From the NCBI RefSeq assembly GCF_003711515.1, contig NW_021167080.1:5722346-5786345 (forward strand): DNA of 64,000 bases, given 5' to 3'. Under the pieces are notes generated by a model that had not been told where the DNA came from, did no database searches, and saw nothing but the letters and a program-made list of their open reading frames with translations. The position numbers were made by a program, and so were the translations under genes. Below, one piece after another: positions 1 to 10,055 of this stretch (its first letter is position 1; each line of letters starts with the position of its first letter). This DNA is from Sodiomyces alkalinus F11 (Eukaryota > Ascomycota > Sordariomycetes > Glomerellales > Plectosphaerellaceae).

Positions 1-19
1 TTTTTGTGTCTTCCCTCCC

Positions 20-498
20 TCAGCTACATCCGCAACCCCCGCCTAATGTGGTGCCCTTGCCCGCCTTCTTGATGGAGTCGTTGTCTCCGCGTTCCGTATC
101 TTGGTGTATCCGAAGCCCTGCGAAGCGGCGTCCATTAGATATTGTCTAGCAGAGTCCACAAATCCCGCCTCTAGTGCATGAAACTCACTGTATGTGCCAT
201 CACCCCGGTGCTCTCCCTGGACGACATTTTGCCTTAGGAAAGTCGCCACCTCGTTCGCCTGCTGGATCGCGGGCTGGAGCTCGGGGTCGGTTGGAGACAG
301 CGGTGCCTTCTCCCGGAACCCTTGACGAATCTGCTGCCGAGCTGCTGAGAGAATTCGTTCGTCACCTGGATACGAATAATAAGATATTTGTTAGCTTCCA
401 TTGGCGGTGGGTGAACAACGAGGGGGAATCGACGTTGGCGCACCTTGGAACGCTACCCTTGCGGCGCGCATGAGATTTCGGTAGGCGGCGAGGGACAT
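20..498 (-). CDS. mzm1: Mzm1-like mitochondrial complex III assembly factor (LYR family)
   Basis: Three exons on the minus strand (498-444, 365-189, 117-20) join in frame to give 109 residues, close to the usual length of Mzm1. The start context is MSLAAYRNLMRAAR, an LYR-type opening in which the motif reads AYR. A helical middle follows (QPAIQQANEVATFLRQNVVQG), and the tail LRIHQDTERGDNDSIKK is the characteristic Mzm1 C-terminus. Introns are 78 and 71 nt with GTGCGC and GTGAGT donors, a GCTAAC branch in the first, and CAG acceptors. In the family, Mzm1 is a matrix chaperone that stabilises the Rieske Fe/S protein before its insertion into the bc1 complex and affects matrix zinc. The extra tail GGGCGCS is glycine/cysteine-rich. 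The gene lies head-to-head with the HET gene across about 630 bp. Identity rests on recognised motifs and on the splice joins restoring the conserved tail. Confidence 0.88.
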
Positions 499-1126
499 GG
501 TTGCGACCGTGTAAGGTATATATGTATAGAAGGTGTGCTTCACTGTACTCGAGACTGATATTTCAGGTTGAGTTCTCCGTAGTCGGATGCTTCTTCGTTC
601 CGTCAGAGCAACGATGCTTGAATTCCCATACCCAGGCCGTCTTTGGTAAATATGTATATTTCTTCATATGAGTATACAGAGGTATGCGGTAATCCAAAGT
701 TTGCAGATAAGAGACTCTAAGTGGTGCTGGTCCGTGTGTAATAATAAATGGTCCGTGCAGACACCCCTGAATCCTTCGTACTCCGGACAGCCAACACCAA
801 CCTGCCCCTGGATATCTCCTGGATTCAAACAAGTCGATCCAACGAGCTGCAGAATCTGCAGGGCTGACATGTAAGGTGGCTCTTCTAACTCCATGGACCG
901 GCATTGTATCCATCCGAAGGGCATAAGCTCCCAATTCAGCCCTAAACCATAGATACGGTCTTTTTGTTTGCCAGACTCCCATCCCATGCTTGACGGATTC
1001 ATAGCAAAAACACACCGTCTCTGTGCAGATTAGCAGTGAAACCCCGTATCAGGATCTTGCCCCTTTTCGCTTTCTTTTTCTTAAATCTTCCGTTTCCAAC
1101 ATGCTGTAAGAAGAACACCTGCGGAC
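499..1126. other. Divergent intergenic region, MZM1 / HET gene
   Basis: This region separates two divergently transcribed genes. Short open frames here lack family resemblance and splice support. A CT-rich stretch (about 1060-1090) sits just upstream of the HET start and looks like a fungal leader. No transposon, tRNA or other gene was seen. Confidence 0.6.
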
Positions 1127-2857
1127 ATGCGCCTCTTGAATATTGAAACCCTCAAGCTCGAGGAGTTCGTCGCAGATCCTCCCCCATACGCCATCCTCTC
1201 TCATGCGTGGGAAGCCGGCGAGGTGACGCTTCAGGATCTTGATCGCCCCGATGTGTTGGCTTTGAAACCCGGATGGACGAAGATTGTCAACTTCTGCGCT
1301 TTTGTCAACCGTTGCCGCAAGGGCAATCGTCATGCCGAGTTGGCCGACGAGTCGATGAGCCCAGTACGGTATATATGGGTCGATACTTGCTGCATCGACA
1401 AGACAAGTACTGCGGACCTCTCGGAGTCCATCAACTCCATGTTCCAATGGTACCGCGATGCCGCCGTCTGTTTCGCTTACCTCTCCGACGTTCAGTGCCC
1501 GGAGGGACAGCCATCAGTCACTTTCGAGCAGTCCAGATGGTTCACGAGAGGCTGGACCTTGCAGGAGCTGCTGGCCCCGAAAAGTCTGGAATTCCTGGAC
1601 GGCTCCTGGCGCCATTTCGGGAGCAGGGCTTCACTAGTCGACCGTGTTTCCCAGAGGACCAGAATCCCACTTCAAGTCCTCGTCCTCGGCGAGTGGTCAC
1701 GATCATGCATTGCGCAGCGCATGTCCTGGGCGGCCGGGCGGCAGACCACGAGACCGGAAGATATCGCGTACTGCCTCCTCGGCATCTTCGGTGTCAACAT
1801 GCCCCTTCTTTACGGAGAAGGCGGCGAGCGGGCTTTCTTCAGGCTTCAGGAGGAGATACTCAAGGAATTCGACGACCAGTCCATCTTCGCTTGGGACGCC
1901 TCGGGCATTGACGAGACCTGGGGCACGATTGGAGCGCTGGCGCCGTCCCCGGCTTACTTCGCCGACAGTCTCGATGTCGAGGCCATCCCGTTCATGGGCC
2001 GTCCGATGTCTTCTACGAGTAAGGGAATCAATGCCGAGCTCGTGGTCGTCCTCGATGAGTCTCTTCCGGGGAAAACTCCGGTCAACCACGGCGCTAATTA
2101 TTTGCATGGACAGAAAGTGGCGGTTCTGTCGTGTACCTATGGCGGTGACTTGACCTCGCGCATTGGCATCCCCGTCGTCCCGAGCATCGTGAACGAGGCA
2201 CACTACTGCCGCCTCCGGTCGAAACCTGTCCGTTTCCCGAAATTCAGCGCCTTCGTTCGAGGGGAGCCCGTCTTACTCGCGAAGAGGAGCCAAAAGGAGG
2301 ACTTTCAACCGAAGGCAACGAGAGGTTGGCTTGAATATGCCCTCCGTAGAGGTGGCGACCAGGATCCCAAGCTCCGGTTCGTCGGGGCGCACCCGCACGG
2401 CATGTGGCGCGACAATGAAAAGACGAGCACTCTGGTCCTAGAACTTCCCAGTAAGCCCGCAGAGATTGTCCACACTGCATTACTGTTCCGGCTCAGGGCG
2501 TCGGCATCGGCATCGGCATCGGCATCGGCGCCGGCATCGGCATCGGCATCGGCGTCGGCATGGGCCGAGGATGTTCTCTGTGTCGTCTACGTCGAACTTC
2601 ACACCGCGGCCAGACGAAGCCGCATCGGTATCAGTTCTGACATTCCAACTGGGCTACCCTCTAGCCAAGCGGATATCGAAAAATTCGTGGCTATATTGGC
2701 TAAGCAGGCTCCTGCAATGGTGAAAGGAGGAGAGCACAGGTTGACGCATTCTGAGATGGTTGTGACGGGGAATATGAGGGCGTCCCTTGTTCAAGGACTT
2801 TGGGTATTTCAAGGAAGCATTATTCCTAGCGTTGACCCGAAGTTGCCCAGAAGGTAG
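1127..2857 (+). CDS. HET-domain (heterokaryon incompatibility-type) protein
   Basis: An uninterrupted 576-codon frame begins MRLLNIETLKLEEF, the standard opening of this family. The HET core follows in order: YAILSHAWE (about residue 22), WVDTCCIDK (about 86), SINSMFQWYRDAAVCFAYLSD (about 101), SRWFTRGWTLQELLAP (about 136), and AQRMSWAAGRQTTRPEDIAYCLLGIFGVNMPLLYGEG (about 195-235). Family knowledge: HET proteins mediate non-self recognition and programmed cell death at hyphal fusion, and most genomes carry dozens whose partners are unknown. No NACHT, WD40 or other C-terminal module is recognised, so this is a HET-only type with a C-terminal half of unknown role. Residues 458-478 are a low-complexity Ala-Ser run encoded by a GCATCG microsatellite, a likely length-variable segment. 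No intron is needed. Function as an allorecognition factor is inferred. Confidence 0.9.
   Translation: MRLLNIETLKLEEFVADPPPYAILSHAWEAGEVTLQDLDRPDVLALKPGWTKIVNFCAFVNRCRKGNRHAELADESMSPVRYIWVDTCCIDKTSTADLSESINSMFQWYRDAAVCFAYLSDVQCPEGQPSVTFEQSRWFTRGWTLQELLAPKSLEFLDGSWRHFGSRASLVDRVSQRTRIPLQVLVLGEWSRSCIAQRMSWAAGRQTTRPEDIAYCLLGIFGVNMPLLYGEGGERAFFRLQEEILKEFDDQSIFAWDASGIDETWGTIGALAPSPAYFADSLDVEAIPFMGRPMSSTSKGINAELVVVLDESLPGKTPVNHGANYLHGQKVAVLSCTYGGDLTSRIGIPVVPSIVNEAHYCRLRSKPVRFPKFSAFVRGEPVLLAKRSQKEDFQPKATRGWLEYALRRGGDQDPKLRFVGAHPHGMWRDNEKTSTLVLELPSKPAEIVHTALLFRLRASASASASASAPASASASASAWAEDVLCVVYVELHTAARRSRIGISSDIPTGLPSSQADIEKFVAILAKQAPAMVKGGEHRLTHSEMVVTGNMRASLVQGLWVFQGSIIPSVDPKLPRR
2498..2562 (+). repeat. 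GGCATC/GGCGTC hexanucleotide microsatellite in the HET gene
   Basis: About ten tandem copies of a 6-bp unit (mostly GGCATC, some GGCGCC and GGCGTC) encode an Ala-Ser run, with a Pro where one unit is altered. Because the unit is a multiple of three, copy-number change would not break the frame. Confidence 0.9.
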
Positions 2858-3448
2858 CTTTGGCTTCTCATCGTGTTGTTGTTTCATTCCTGGTGGTTTT
2901 CGCGTTCGTCGAAGCCATCTCGCCGAGTATTTTATCTCACGGGCAGGGCAACTGTTTTGGACTGCGAGATTTCAAGGGGCAAACACGAGTAGGCCACGGG
3001 ATCTAGGACTGGGTCAGACATTGGGATTTCTCAAGTATCGTCTGGTGATACAGCAATTCGCTGTAGGGTGGTTCGAGTTTGCAGTGACGTGACGGATCAG
3101 TTAGGAAGCAAGCCAGATAATTACCTATGACGGGTTGGCAAACGAGTTGTCCCGGGTACCTGCTCTACCTTGTAGGTACATTAGGTAATTTCAATAGTTC
3201 AAGACGAAGTATCCCATACGTACCTAAGTACCTTAGGGTACCTACCTTAGGTACCTTACCTATCCGTACCTGTCCTGGTCCGACTCAAAGCAAATAAACG
3301 GACCTTATCCTTATCAACGACCCCACCTACATACTTTTCCTCTTATCAGCCTATCGACGTCCCCCACTAGAATTTTCGAAACGTGAAAGTTTCCTCGACA
3401 ACAAACTTGACCGAGCAGTCCGGAATACCTGCTACACGTCAAATGATC
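2858..3448. other. Intergenic region with a GGTACCT-rich cluster
   Basis: No gene is supported. Between about 3125 and 3275 there is a dense cluster of short imperfect palindromes built from TACCT/AGGTA (for example GGTACCTACCTTAGGTACC). The rest is the tail of the HET gene and the CT-rich leader of the zuotin gene (about 3305-3365). Confidence 0.6.
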
Positions 3449-4893
3449 ATGGCCACCGCAACCCTCGCCACGCAACCGCTGCCGGTCCTCCCTGAGGGCT
3501 GGGCTGGCGAGAAAGACTTTAACCCCATCGGCTCGCTGTCGGCGGCGACGCAGCGGACCATTGAGCCCGTCGGCCCTCACTTCCTTGCCCATGCCCGTCG
3601 TGCCCGTCACAAGCGCACCTTCTCCGAGGATGACCGCATCCAGGCGCAGGAGGCGGCGAAGAAGGTTGAGAGCACCAATGATGACGAAATCAGCGAGCCC
3701 GAGGATCCCATGGATCTGCAGAGGGACGCCAAGGACTGGAAGGTGCGTTCTCTCATTGTTCAGCTGCAGCATACATGGCCCAGACAGCGCTGCTCTGCTG
3801 GTAACGAAAGGGGGGGGGCCTCTAAAAGCCAACTCTAACCGATTCTCTACAGAGCCAAGATCACTACCAAGTGCTGGGCCTTTCAAAGTACCGCTACAAG
3901 GCCACGGAAGAGCAGATCAAGCGCGCCCACCGCAAGAAGGTGCTCAAGCACCACCCCGACAAGAAGGCGGCCGCGGGCGTAACGGACGACGACAATTTCT
4001 TCAAGTGCATCCAGAAGGCGCACGAGGTTCTCATGGATCCCGTGAAACGACGGCAGTTCGACTCGGTCGACGAGAAGGCCGACGTCGACCCCCCCTCCAA
4101 GAAGCAGCTCGCCAAGGGCAACTACTACAAGCTCTGGGGCTCCGTGTTCAAGTCGGAGGGACGCTTCTCCAAGACCACGCCGGTGCCGGAGTTTGGCGAC
4201 GAAAACGCCACCAAGGAGCAGGTGGACGAGTTCTACAACTTCTGGTACAACTTCGACAGCTGGCGCACGTTCGAGTACCTCGACGAGGACGTCCCCGACG
4301 ACAACGAGAACCGCGACCAGAAGCGGCACGTCGAGCGCAAGAACACCAACGCGCGGAAGAAGAAGAAGGCCGAGGACAACGCGCGACTCCGCAAGCTGCT
4401 GGACGACGCGTCGGCGGGCGACGAGCGCATCAAGAAGTTCCGGCAGGAGGCGAACGCGGCCAAGAACAAGCGGCGTCTGGAGAAGGAGGCGGCGGAGAAG
4501 CGGGCCCTCGAGGAGGCCAAGGCCAAGAAGGAGGCCGAGGAGCGGGCGGCGCAGGAGGCGGAGGCGGCGGCCAAGGCGGAGCGGGAGGCGCAGAAGAAGG
4601 CCAAGGAGTCGGCGAAGAACGCGGTCAAGAAGAACAAGCGTGTCCTCAAGGGCTCGGTCAAGGAGGCCAACTACTTCGCGTCGGGCGCGGCGTCGGCGGC
4701 GGACGTTGACGCGGTCCTGGGCGACGTGGAGCTGGTGCAGGGCAAGATCGACCCCGAGGAGATCGCCGCACTTGCGGGCAAGCTGAACGGGCTCACGGTG
4801 GCTGATGAGATCAAGAGCGTGTGGAGCGCCGAGGTGAAGCGGCTGGTTGAGGCTGGCAAGCTGAAGGAAGGGGACGCCAAGTCGCTCGCCTGA
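3449..4893 (+). CDS. zuo1: Zuotin: J-protein of the ribosome-associated complex
   Basis: Two exons (3449-3742 and 3853-4893) flank a 110-nt intron with donor GTGCGT and acceptor CTACAG; joining gives 444 residues, the normal length for zuotin. The N-terminus has the family block LPEGW...SLSAATQRTIEPVGPHFLAHARR. The J-domain begins at DHYQVLGLSKYRYKATEEQ (about 101) with the catalytic HPD at 132-134. A long charged, alanine/lysine/glutamate-rich helix (about 255-370) corresponds to the ribosome-contacting middle domain, followed by a C-terminal helical part ending KSLA. With Ssz1, zuotin stimulates the ribosome-bound Hsp70 Ssb to fold nascent chains in the cytosol. The start at 3449 (ATCATGGCC context) is preferred over ATG at 3443, two codons upstream in frame. 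The alanine-rich exon creates long antisense and alternate-frame open frames that are not genes. Confidence 0.95.
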
Positions 4894-5724
4894 GTCGGAT
4901 GGCGGTCCCTGTAGCGACGACGACAACTGAACTCTCGACACCTTGACATGTCCCTTTCGTCTATCTGGTCCCGGGGCGTCTGGTCCCGGGGCACGCGAGT
5001 GTCTAATGACTCGGGGGTGTTCTGCGTTGGCTTTTCTGGATGGCCTGTTGTCAGCCCCTTTTGGTTTTGCGGGAAAATAGACGCGGTGACGGAGTTTACA
5101 CATGAAGAGACCAATAAAGAAGATCCTTCCCAACGTCCGCCGGCGCTGGCAAGTACTGCGGAGCCGCTATTCAGAGACCTTCTTGTGTGTAACAACCACT
5201 GGTTCATTTATTTGTAGCAGGATTGATGTATGGGACATCTAGAATATGCAAGCGCGACTGTGATGCCTGGTTTGTCTAGGTGACAGTATAGTGTAGTCTC
5301 GCCGCACGAGGTCCAAACTCTAGGCTCTTCCTAACCCTACCTTATACATCATAAAAACAAGTAATTTCTTCTTTCCAATTACTTTACAACCCTTCCGTAG
5401 CTGACTCTGGAGGGTGGAAGGGACTGGGACCCGGATGGGACCTCACAGCGAGAGGAAGCTGGAAGCAACGACCAGATAGAGAGGGACGAGGGACGAGGGA
5501 CTCATCTACCACGCCTCATAATTATATCCATATAACCCCTCCCTCTCCCTCTCCTCCTCTTCTTCCGTTTCTCCTTCTTGTGTTCATGACTACGACTTCA
5601 CTCGTTGCGTCCTATTCTTAGTATTCATCGAGATAATCAGCACCAAAGAAAGACAGAGATACCAACTCCTGAACTCCCACGTCGCATCCCAACATTCTTG
5701 AACAGCAACATCTAGCAGAGAATC
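4894..5724. other. Intergenic region, zuotin 3' end to small membrane-protein gene
   Basis: No gene is supported. There is a 15-bp imperfect direct repeat (CTGGTCCCGGGGC-like) near 4965-4995 and a strongly pyrimidine-rich tract at about 5540-5580 that looks like the leader of the next gene. Confidence 0.55.
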
Positions 5725-6156
5725 ATGCACGACCCATTGAGACCAGGCAGCGGTCCAATGCAAAGAATGGCAATAAACCAATGGGCCGAGCACGAGGCGA
5801 ACGCAGGTCCCCAAGTCGGGATCATTGACGGACATGAAGCTATCGAACTGCAGGACCTTGGTCGTGAGGCAGCCCCGGTCAATGAGCCCGACTTCGAGCC
5901 CCCTGGTCCGGTGAATCAGCGTCCCATCAGGGATGTAGAATGGTCGGCGAACGATACACTCATCCTTGTCATCATGATAATATTATTCAGTGCCGCCCTT
6001 CTCCTGTCGGTCGTCCTCCTAGTGACAGAACTCCAACGTAGTGCAGGCCCTCCGACACAGACGCATCCCCCAGACGACCTGACGTGTTCGGCCGCCTCAT
6101 GCTCAACTCATTCAACTCCCTCAGGTCATACCGGTGGCGGTTCCGGACCTCTGTAG
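5725..6156 (+). CDS. Small single-pass membrane protein, unknown function
   Basis: A 143-codon open frame follows a typical CT-rich fungal leader. The first 75 residues are hydrophilic and acidic/proline-rich; residues 78-100 (LILVIMIILFSAALLLSVVL) form one clear transmembrane segment, and a short Thr/Ser/Pro/His-rich tail follows. There is no obvious cleavable signal peptide, so a type II or tail-oriented single-span topology is possible. I do not recognise a family. The coding case rests on the hydrophobic segment and leader; the true 3' end could differ if an intron follows near 6120, where the frame becomes low-complexity. Confidence 0.45.
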   Translation: MHDPLRPGSGPMQRMAINQWAEHEANAGPQVGIIDGHEAIELQDLGREAAPVNEPDFEPPGPVNQRPIRDVEWSANDTLILVIMIILFSAALLLSVVLLVTELQRSAGPPTQTHPPDDLTCSAASCSTHSTPSGHTGGGSGPL

Positions 6157-6947
6157 GGACACTCCGGGATCTTGTTCGGGCCCTCGAAGCCGTGGAGGAC
6201 GTGGCATGTGGCATGTGGCATGTGGCATGGGGGTTGGTTTCACTGCAGAGCCGTTTCCGGGCATATACGCCCACTGAGGGTGCTGGCAGCGTACGATGTT
6301 CGCCTTCGCGCGAACTGGGCAAGTCGACGACAGAAATGAAACGGACAAACGGGGCAAGCAGGAACGTACCGGTGGAATTGCCCTGCCCAGAGTGCCCAAC
6401 TACACGTGATATCAGCGATGTTATAGTGAGCGAAACTTGGGTTTTGGTGCTGCCCATCAGCGCGACATGTATTTCAACTTTGGTTAGAATTCATTCTGTG
6501 AAGACATGGCTCGGCCGAGGCAAATAGAAAAGGCGGACAGCTATGGTCCCCAGAGCCTACTTACGGAAATACCCATACAGTAGATCATTCGCACAAGGGA
6601 GTCGAACAGCGGAACGTATTCTGACCATGCAGGCCGCTCGTGCCATGGGAAGCTAACAAACAGGTCATGGCATTGGAGCGGTCATTTGTTCCCAGAAACA
6701 GGTCAAAGTAGATGGTCTCGGTTTCTTCGTCCGTCTAGACAAAGGTCGGAATAGAAGATGAAATCGTTGTTGCGATTCCTAATGCAGCCGGGTATATATG
6801 CTAATTCAATGCCTGAGATGTGCAGTATGTCAACAGAACAGGGGCGCGGCTTCTTTTGAGATGTCGCCGCCCTTCCGTCTCCCTTCCGTCTCCCTACGTA
6901 AAAACGTGCATGGGCCGTGCGTCGTGCGTCGCGGGGTCGTCAAGTCG
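6157..6947. other. Intergenic region with a 7-bp tandem repeat
   Basis: Open frames on both strands here lack recognisable protein features. A GGCATGT heptamer is repeated about four times at 6203-6230. No RNA gene or transposon was seen. Confidence 0.5.
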
Positions 6948-8074
6948 TTACAGGAAGGGTACTGCATCATATAGCCCGTCATATATCTTGCCCACCCAGC
7001 CCTCGACTAGACCTCCCCTCGCCACGACTCCGAGCCCACCGGCGGCCCATACAGCGGCAAAGGCGGCGGCTGCGCCCTGGATAGCCCACCAGACCCTTCG
7101 CCTCCGTCTCCGGACCAGGGTGGTGTCGTCGACCCACTCGGCAGGCGGGGCGTAGCCCAGAGCGCCGCGCAGGCCCAGGCCCACGGGGGCCATGCCGGCC
7201 CACTTGGCGGCACCCCAGACCATGTGGCCGCAGCCGGCGACGAGGAGGACGGCGTAGGCGGACCAAGCAAGGGCCGGGTGGCGGGCGAAACCGTGCCCCA
7301 CGAAGGCGAGGCCGACGTCGGCGCTGTGGCCCTCGACGAGCAGCGGCAGGACGCGGTTCACGGCGGCGTGGGCGGCGAGGGCGGCGGTGAAGACGTAGCC
7401 CGAGACGGCGATGCCGCTGACGGGGGGCCAGATGCGGGGGCCCGAGGGGACGGGCTTGCGCGCCGTGGGGGGGACGCCGTAGTATCTCCGCAGGTTGCGG
7501 GCGCGGCGGATCAGGCGGATGGCGAGGCCCGAGGCGACGTGGGCCGCGATGGGGAGGACGACGAGGTGCGGTTCGGAGAGCGGGGTCTGGTATATCTCGC
7601 GCGCCTGCAGGAGGTAGGATTCCGAGGCTGGGACGGAGCGGGAGAGGAGGGGGATCAGGGAGGTGGTGGTTAGGTGGATGGAGGTGAAGACGGGGATGAG
7701 GTAGGAGGAGTAGCGCTGGATGCGGGTTACTGCACGACCGTATAGTATAGTTAGATTTCAGTGTCGGCGCACATGTCTCACCGGACGGGAGAGAGGGGGG
7801 ACGAACGGTAGTAGATGGCGCCATGGCTAGTACCACTTAGACCGAGAGTCGAGGTGGGAGAAGATACGGTGGTGGACGAAACCGAAGCCGTGCTCTGGTC
7901 TAACGGGGTAGTGGTCGAGTCCTCTGGCAGGTCGTGCAGGTCCTGTAGGTTCTCGTCTGCCAGGTTATCGACTGAAGGCAGCAGCACGGGGGATTCGATG
8001 GGCGAGGGTTCCAGTTGCGAAAGCGGGTCGAGTGCGTCTTGCGGCGTCGTCTCTTCGAGAGGATATGAGTCCAT
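6948..8074 (-). CDS. mcp1: Mcp1-like mitochondrial outer-membrane adaptor protein
   Basis: Two exons (8074-7807 and 7729-6948) join to a 349-residue protein. The N-terminal 88 residues (MDSYPLEETTPQDALDPLSQ...) are acidic and Ser/Thr-rich, as in fungal homologues. The join gives IYYLTRIQRYSSY, the conserved start of the Mcp1 membrane domain, followed by several hydrophobic segments (SLIPLLSRSVP, a helix near HVASGLAIRLIRR, ISGYVF-type helix, and a C-terminal helix WWAIQGAAAAFAAVWAAGG). In yeast, Mcp1 is an outer-membrane protein that works with Vps13 at vacuole-mitochondrion contacts and suppresses loss of ERMES. The intron (7806-7730, 77 nt) uses the weak donor GTTCGT with branch CTAAC and acceptor GTGCAG. 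A stronger-looking donor GTGAGA 25 nt downstream gives the wrong frame. Identity is from motif recognition. Confidence 0.8.
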
Positions 8075-9428
8075 GATGCCGGGCGATTTCGCCCTTGAGG
8101 GCCGAACGACGAGCTCACTGAGAGTAAAGTGTATTATGTTACTATCGGTGGATCGGTCCAGTTGGGAGACGAGTGGGCGTGGATGTTGCGGAGTGACGAA
8201 GGAGCGGAGGGTTGAATCAAATGTTGGGGAACTGAAGAACTGAACTTGCTTGGCAAAAGGTGATGATTGTTGGGAACCAAGGTACGAAAGCCATTCGGAA
8301 TACATGAGAGGAGGTACCTGACATCAACGTGGTCAAAATTGATGGGGAATAGTAATCAGGCCCGGGCCCAGAATCAACTTCGGTCCAGCCAATTACGTAC
8401 TCCGTGGGCTCTAAGCCTTTGATACCCGATACCTCACCTTCAATTAGGTACACGAGCGTAGGCCAACAACAGGCTGCCCCTTTGTACCACACAAATAGCC
8501 TTTGAATCCGTTCATGCAAAACATGAAGACGAAGCTGGCGACCCGAGTCGTCGAAAGTTGTGTGCCACTTCCACCGTGTTCCCCTTCTTTGCAGCCGCCT
8601 ATTCCAGCTTCCCTCGCTCGCCTAACTGACATCATGGCTGTGTAGTAGATCCAGCACCGGGCTCTCCGAGAATAGGAGACTGGAGACGATAAGGTCACTG
8701 CAGGTAGTCTTTTTCAGTAGATTCTCGGGCTATAAGAGGAATACCACGGCGACAGCCTCCCAGACCTGAGAACAAGCCCTGTTTGGCCTGAGCGTTTGAA
8801 CAGTTCGAAGCTGGTGGACCTCCCAAGTTCGCGGCGATAAGTTGGCGATGGTACTCCACGTCGACACAATTTTACACAGCGTGGAGAAGCACCACCCCAA
8901 AGCTGTTCATGCCAATTCGCCGCATTCTTCGGGCAGCTCTGCCAAATTCTATACAACGCAGTCCTGCTTTACCTCGAGGCCAGGCCAGACCCGAAACCCT
9001 CATCAACGAGGGGTTCGACATGTATGTAACCTCACTGCACTGCGGTTTACCCCAAATAAACTTATGGCCCAGCACAGAGGCCCATATGGCGAAGCAAATG
9101 GAGAATTTGGGTAGCTGGTTCGCGGGGAACCAGCAAAAGATGGGACTGCTCGAGGCAGAACCCGTCGCAACCTGTCTGAGGAAGTTGAGTACCGGGGTTT
9201 GGTCCCCGGGGTCGATTGGTACAAGGACGTCTCAAAACGAGTTGAGCCACACACCTGGGAGGTAGGAGATGATAGTCAGAGCGTGATATGATATATCCTC
9301 CATGACGATGACCGGAGGCGTTTCACGACCATATCCAGGTGATGGGACCATGTTGCTTGAGCTGGGAAGTCTCCATCGACCCCGTGAATTTGTGTCAGGG
9401 TATCGGTTGGCAGCTAGTGCCCTGTGTC
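8075..9428. other. Intergenic region, MCP1 to zinc-finger gene
   Basis: This holds the MCP1 promoter side and the 3' flank of the zinc-finger gene. Only short frames without protein character are present. Nothing else was recognised. Confidence 0.5.
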
Positions 9429-10055
9429 TCAATCGGTAGGGTATCGTGGGTCGTAGTATTCGTAACCCTCATCGTCGGTATCACTCTCGACCAAGCCGGG
9501 TCTCTCGGCAGCAAGTCCGGCCAGCGGTGCGGCAGAAGCGTCCAGAGGAGCACGTCTGACGTCGCTCTCCGGAGTCTCGGCTGGGTTTGATGAGGCAGCG
9601 GCCGCTGCAGGTGGAGCATCCGCGGGCGCGAACGCCGACTTGAATCCCGATTTTTTGAAGCCACCCTTCTTGAAGCCCCCTCCTCCGCCAGAATTGCCAC
9701 CCGCCAATTGCTGGGGAGCTGCGTCGTTCTGGGCAAGCTTGATGCTCACTATTCCACCGGCCTTGGCTTCAGCACGACGGGCGCGGGCGCCGGCGTTGGG
9801 GTCGCGGACCATGGCCTTCATGTCCTTCAGGCGCTGCTTGTGGCTGTGGTCGTATGACGAAAGGTGGGCTTCATAGTCGTTCATGCGGGAGTAGCCTTTG
9901 GAGCAGAGGGTACAGTAGAAGGACTGCAGGGCTTCGCGCGCGGAGGACGTGGCCGCCGGAGGGAGAGTTTGGTGTCGCTGTAGGAGTCTGGGTTAGGTGA
10001 TGATGCGACATGGCAGACAGAAGGGCAGAGTGGGGGGTAATCGTACAGGCGGCAT
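9429..10055 (-). CDS. C2H2 (U1/ZNF804-GPATCH8-type) zinc-finger protein
   Basis: Two exons, a 9-nt first exon encoding only MPP (10055-10047) and 9977-9429, give 185 residues. The intron is 69 nt with donor GTACGA, branch CTAAC and acceptor CTACAG. A single zinc finger lies at about residues 22-48: FYCTLCSKGYSRMNDYEAHLSSYDHSHKQRLK, with C-x2-C and two histidines. This spacing and the SYDH.H.QRLK tail resemble the RNA-binding-type finger of ZNF804/GPATCH8 proteins. The rest is disordered: a glycine/lysine patch (GGGGGFKKGGFKKSGF), an alanine-rich stretch, and an acidic end ESDTDDEGYEYYDP. A nuclear role, perhaps in RNA processing, is inferred only from the finger type. It is divergently paired with the F-box gene 450 bp away. 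Confidence 0.75.

Noticed and set aside
3561..4709. 382-codon frame overlapping zuotin in another frame
   Set aside because: It runs through the zuotin intron and is Gly/Arg low-complexity, an artefact of the same biased exon.
3883..5133. 416-codon minus-strand frame opposite zuotin
   Set aside because: It is a leucine/arginine-rich shadow of the GC-rich alanine/lysine/glutamate repeat of zuotin; it has no domain.
6979..7836. 285-codon Pro/Arg-rich frame antisense-frame to MCP1
   Set aside because: Composition is typical of a frame-shifted GC-rich exon, and the MCP1 frame carries the conserved membrane domain.
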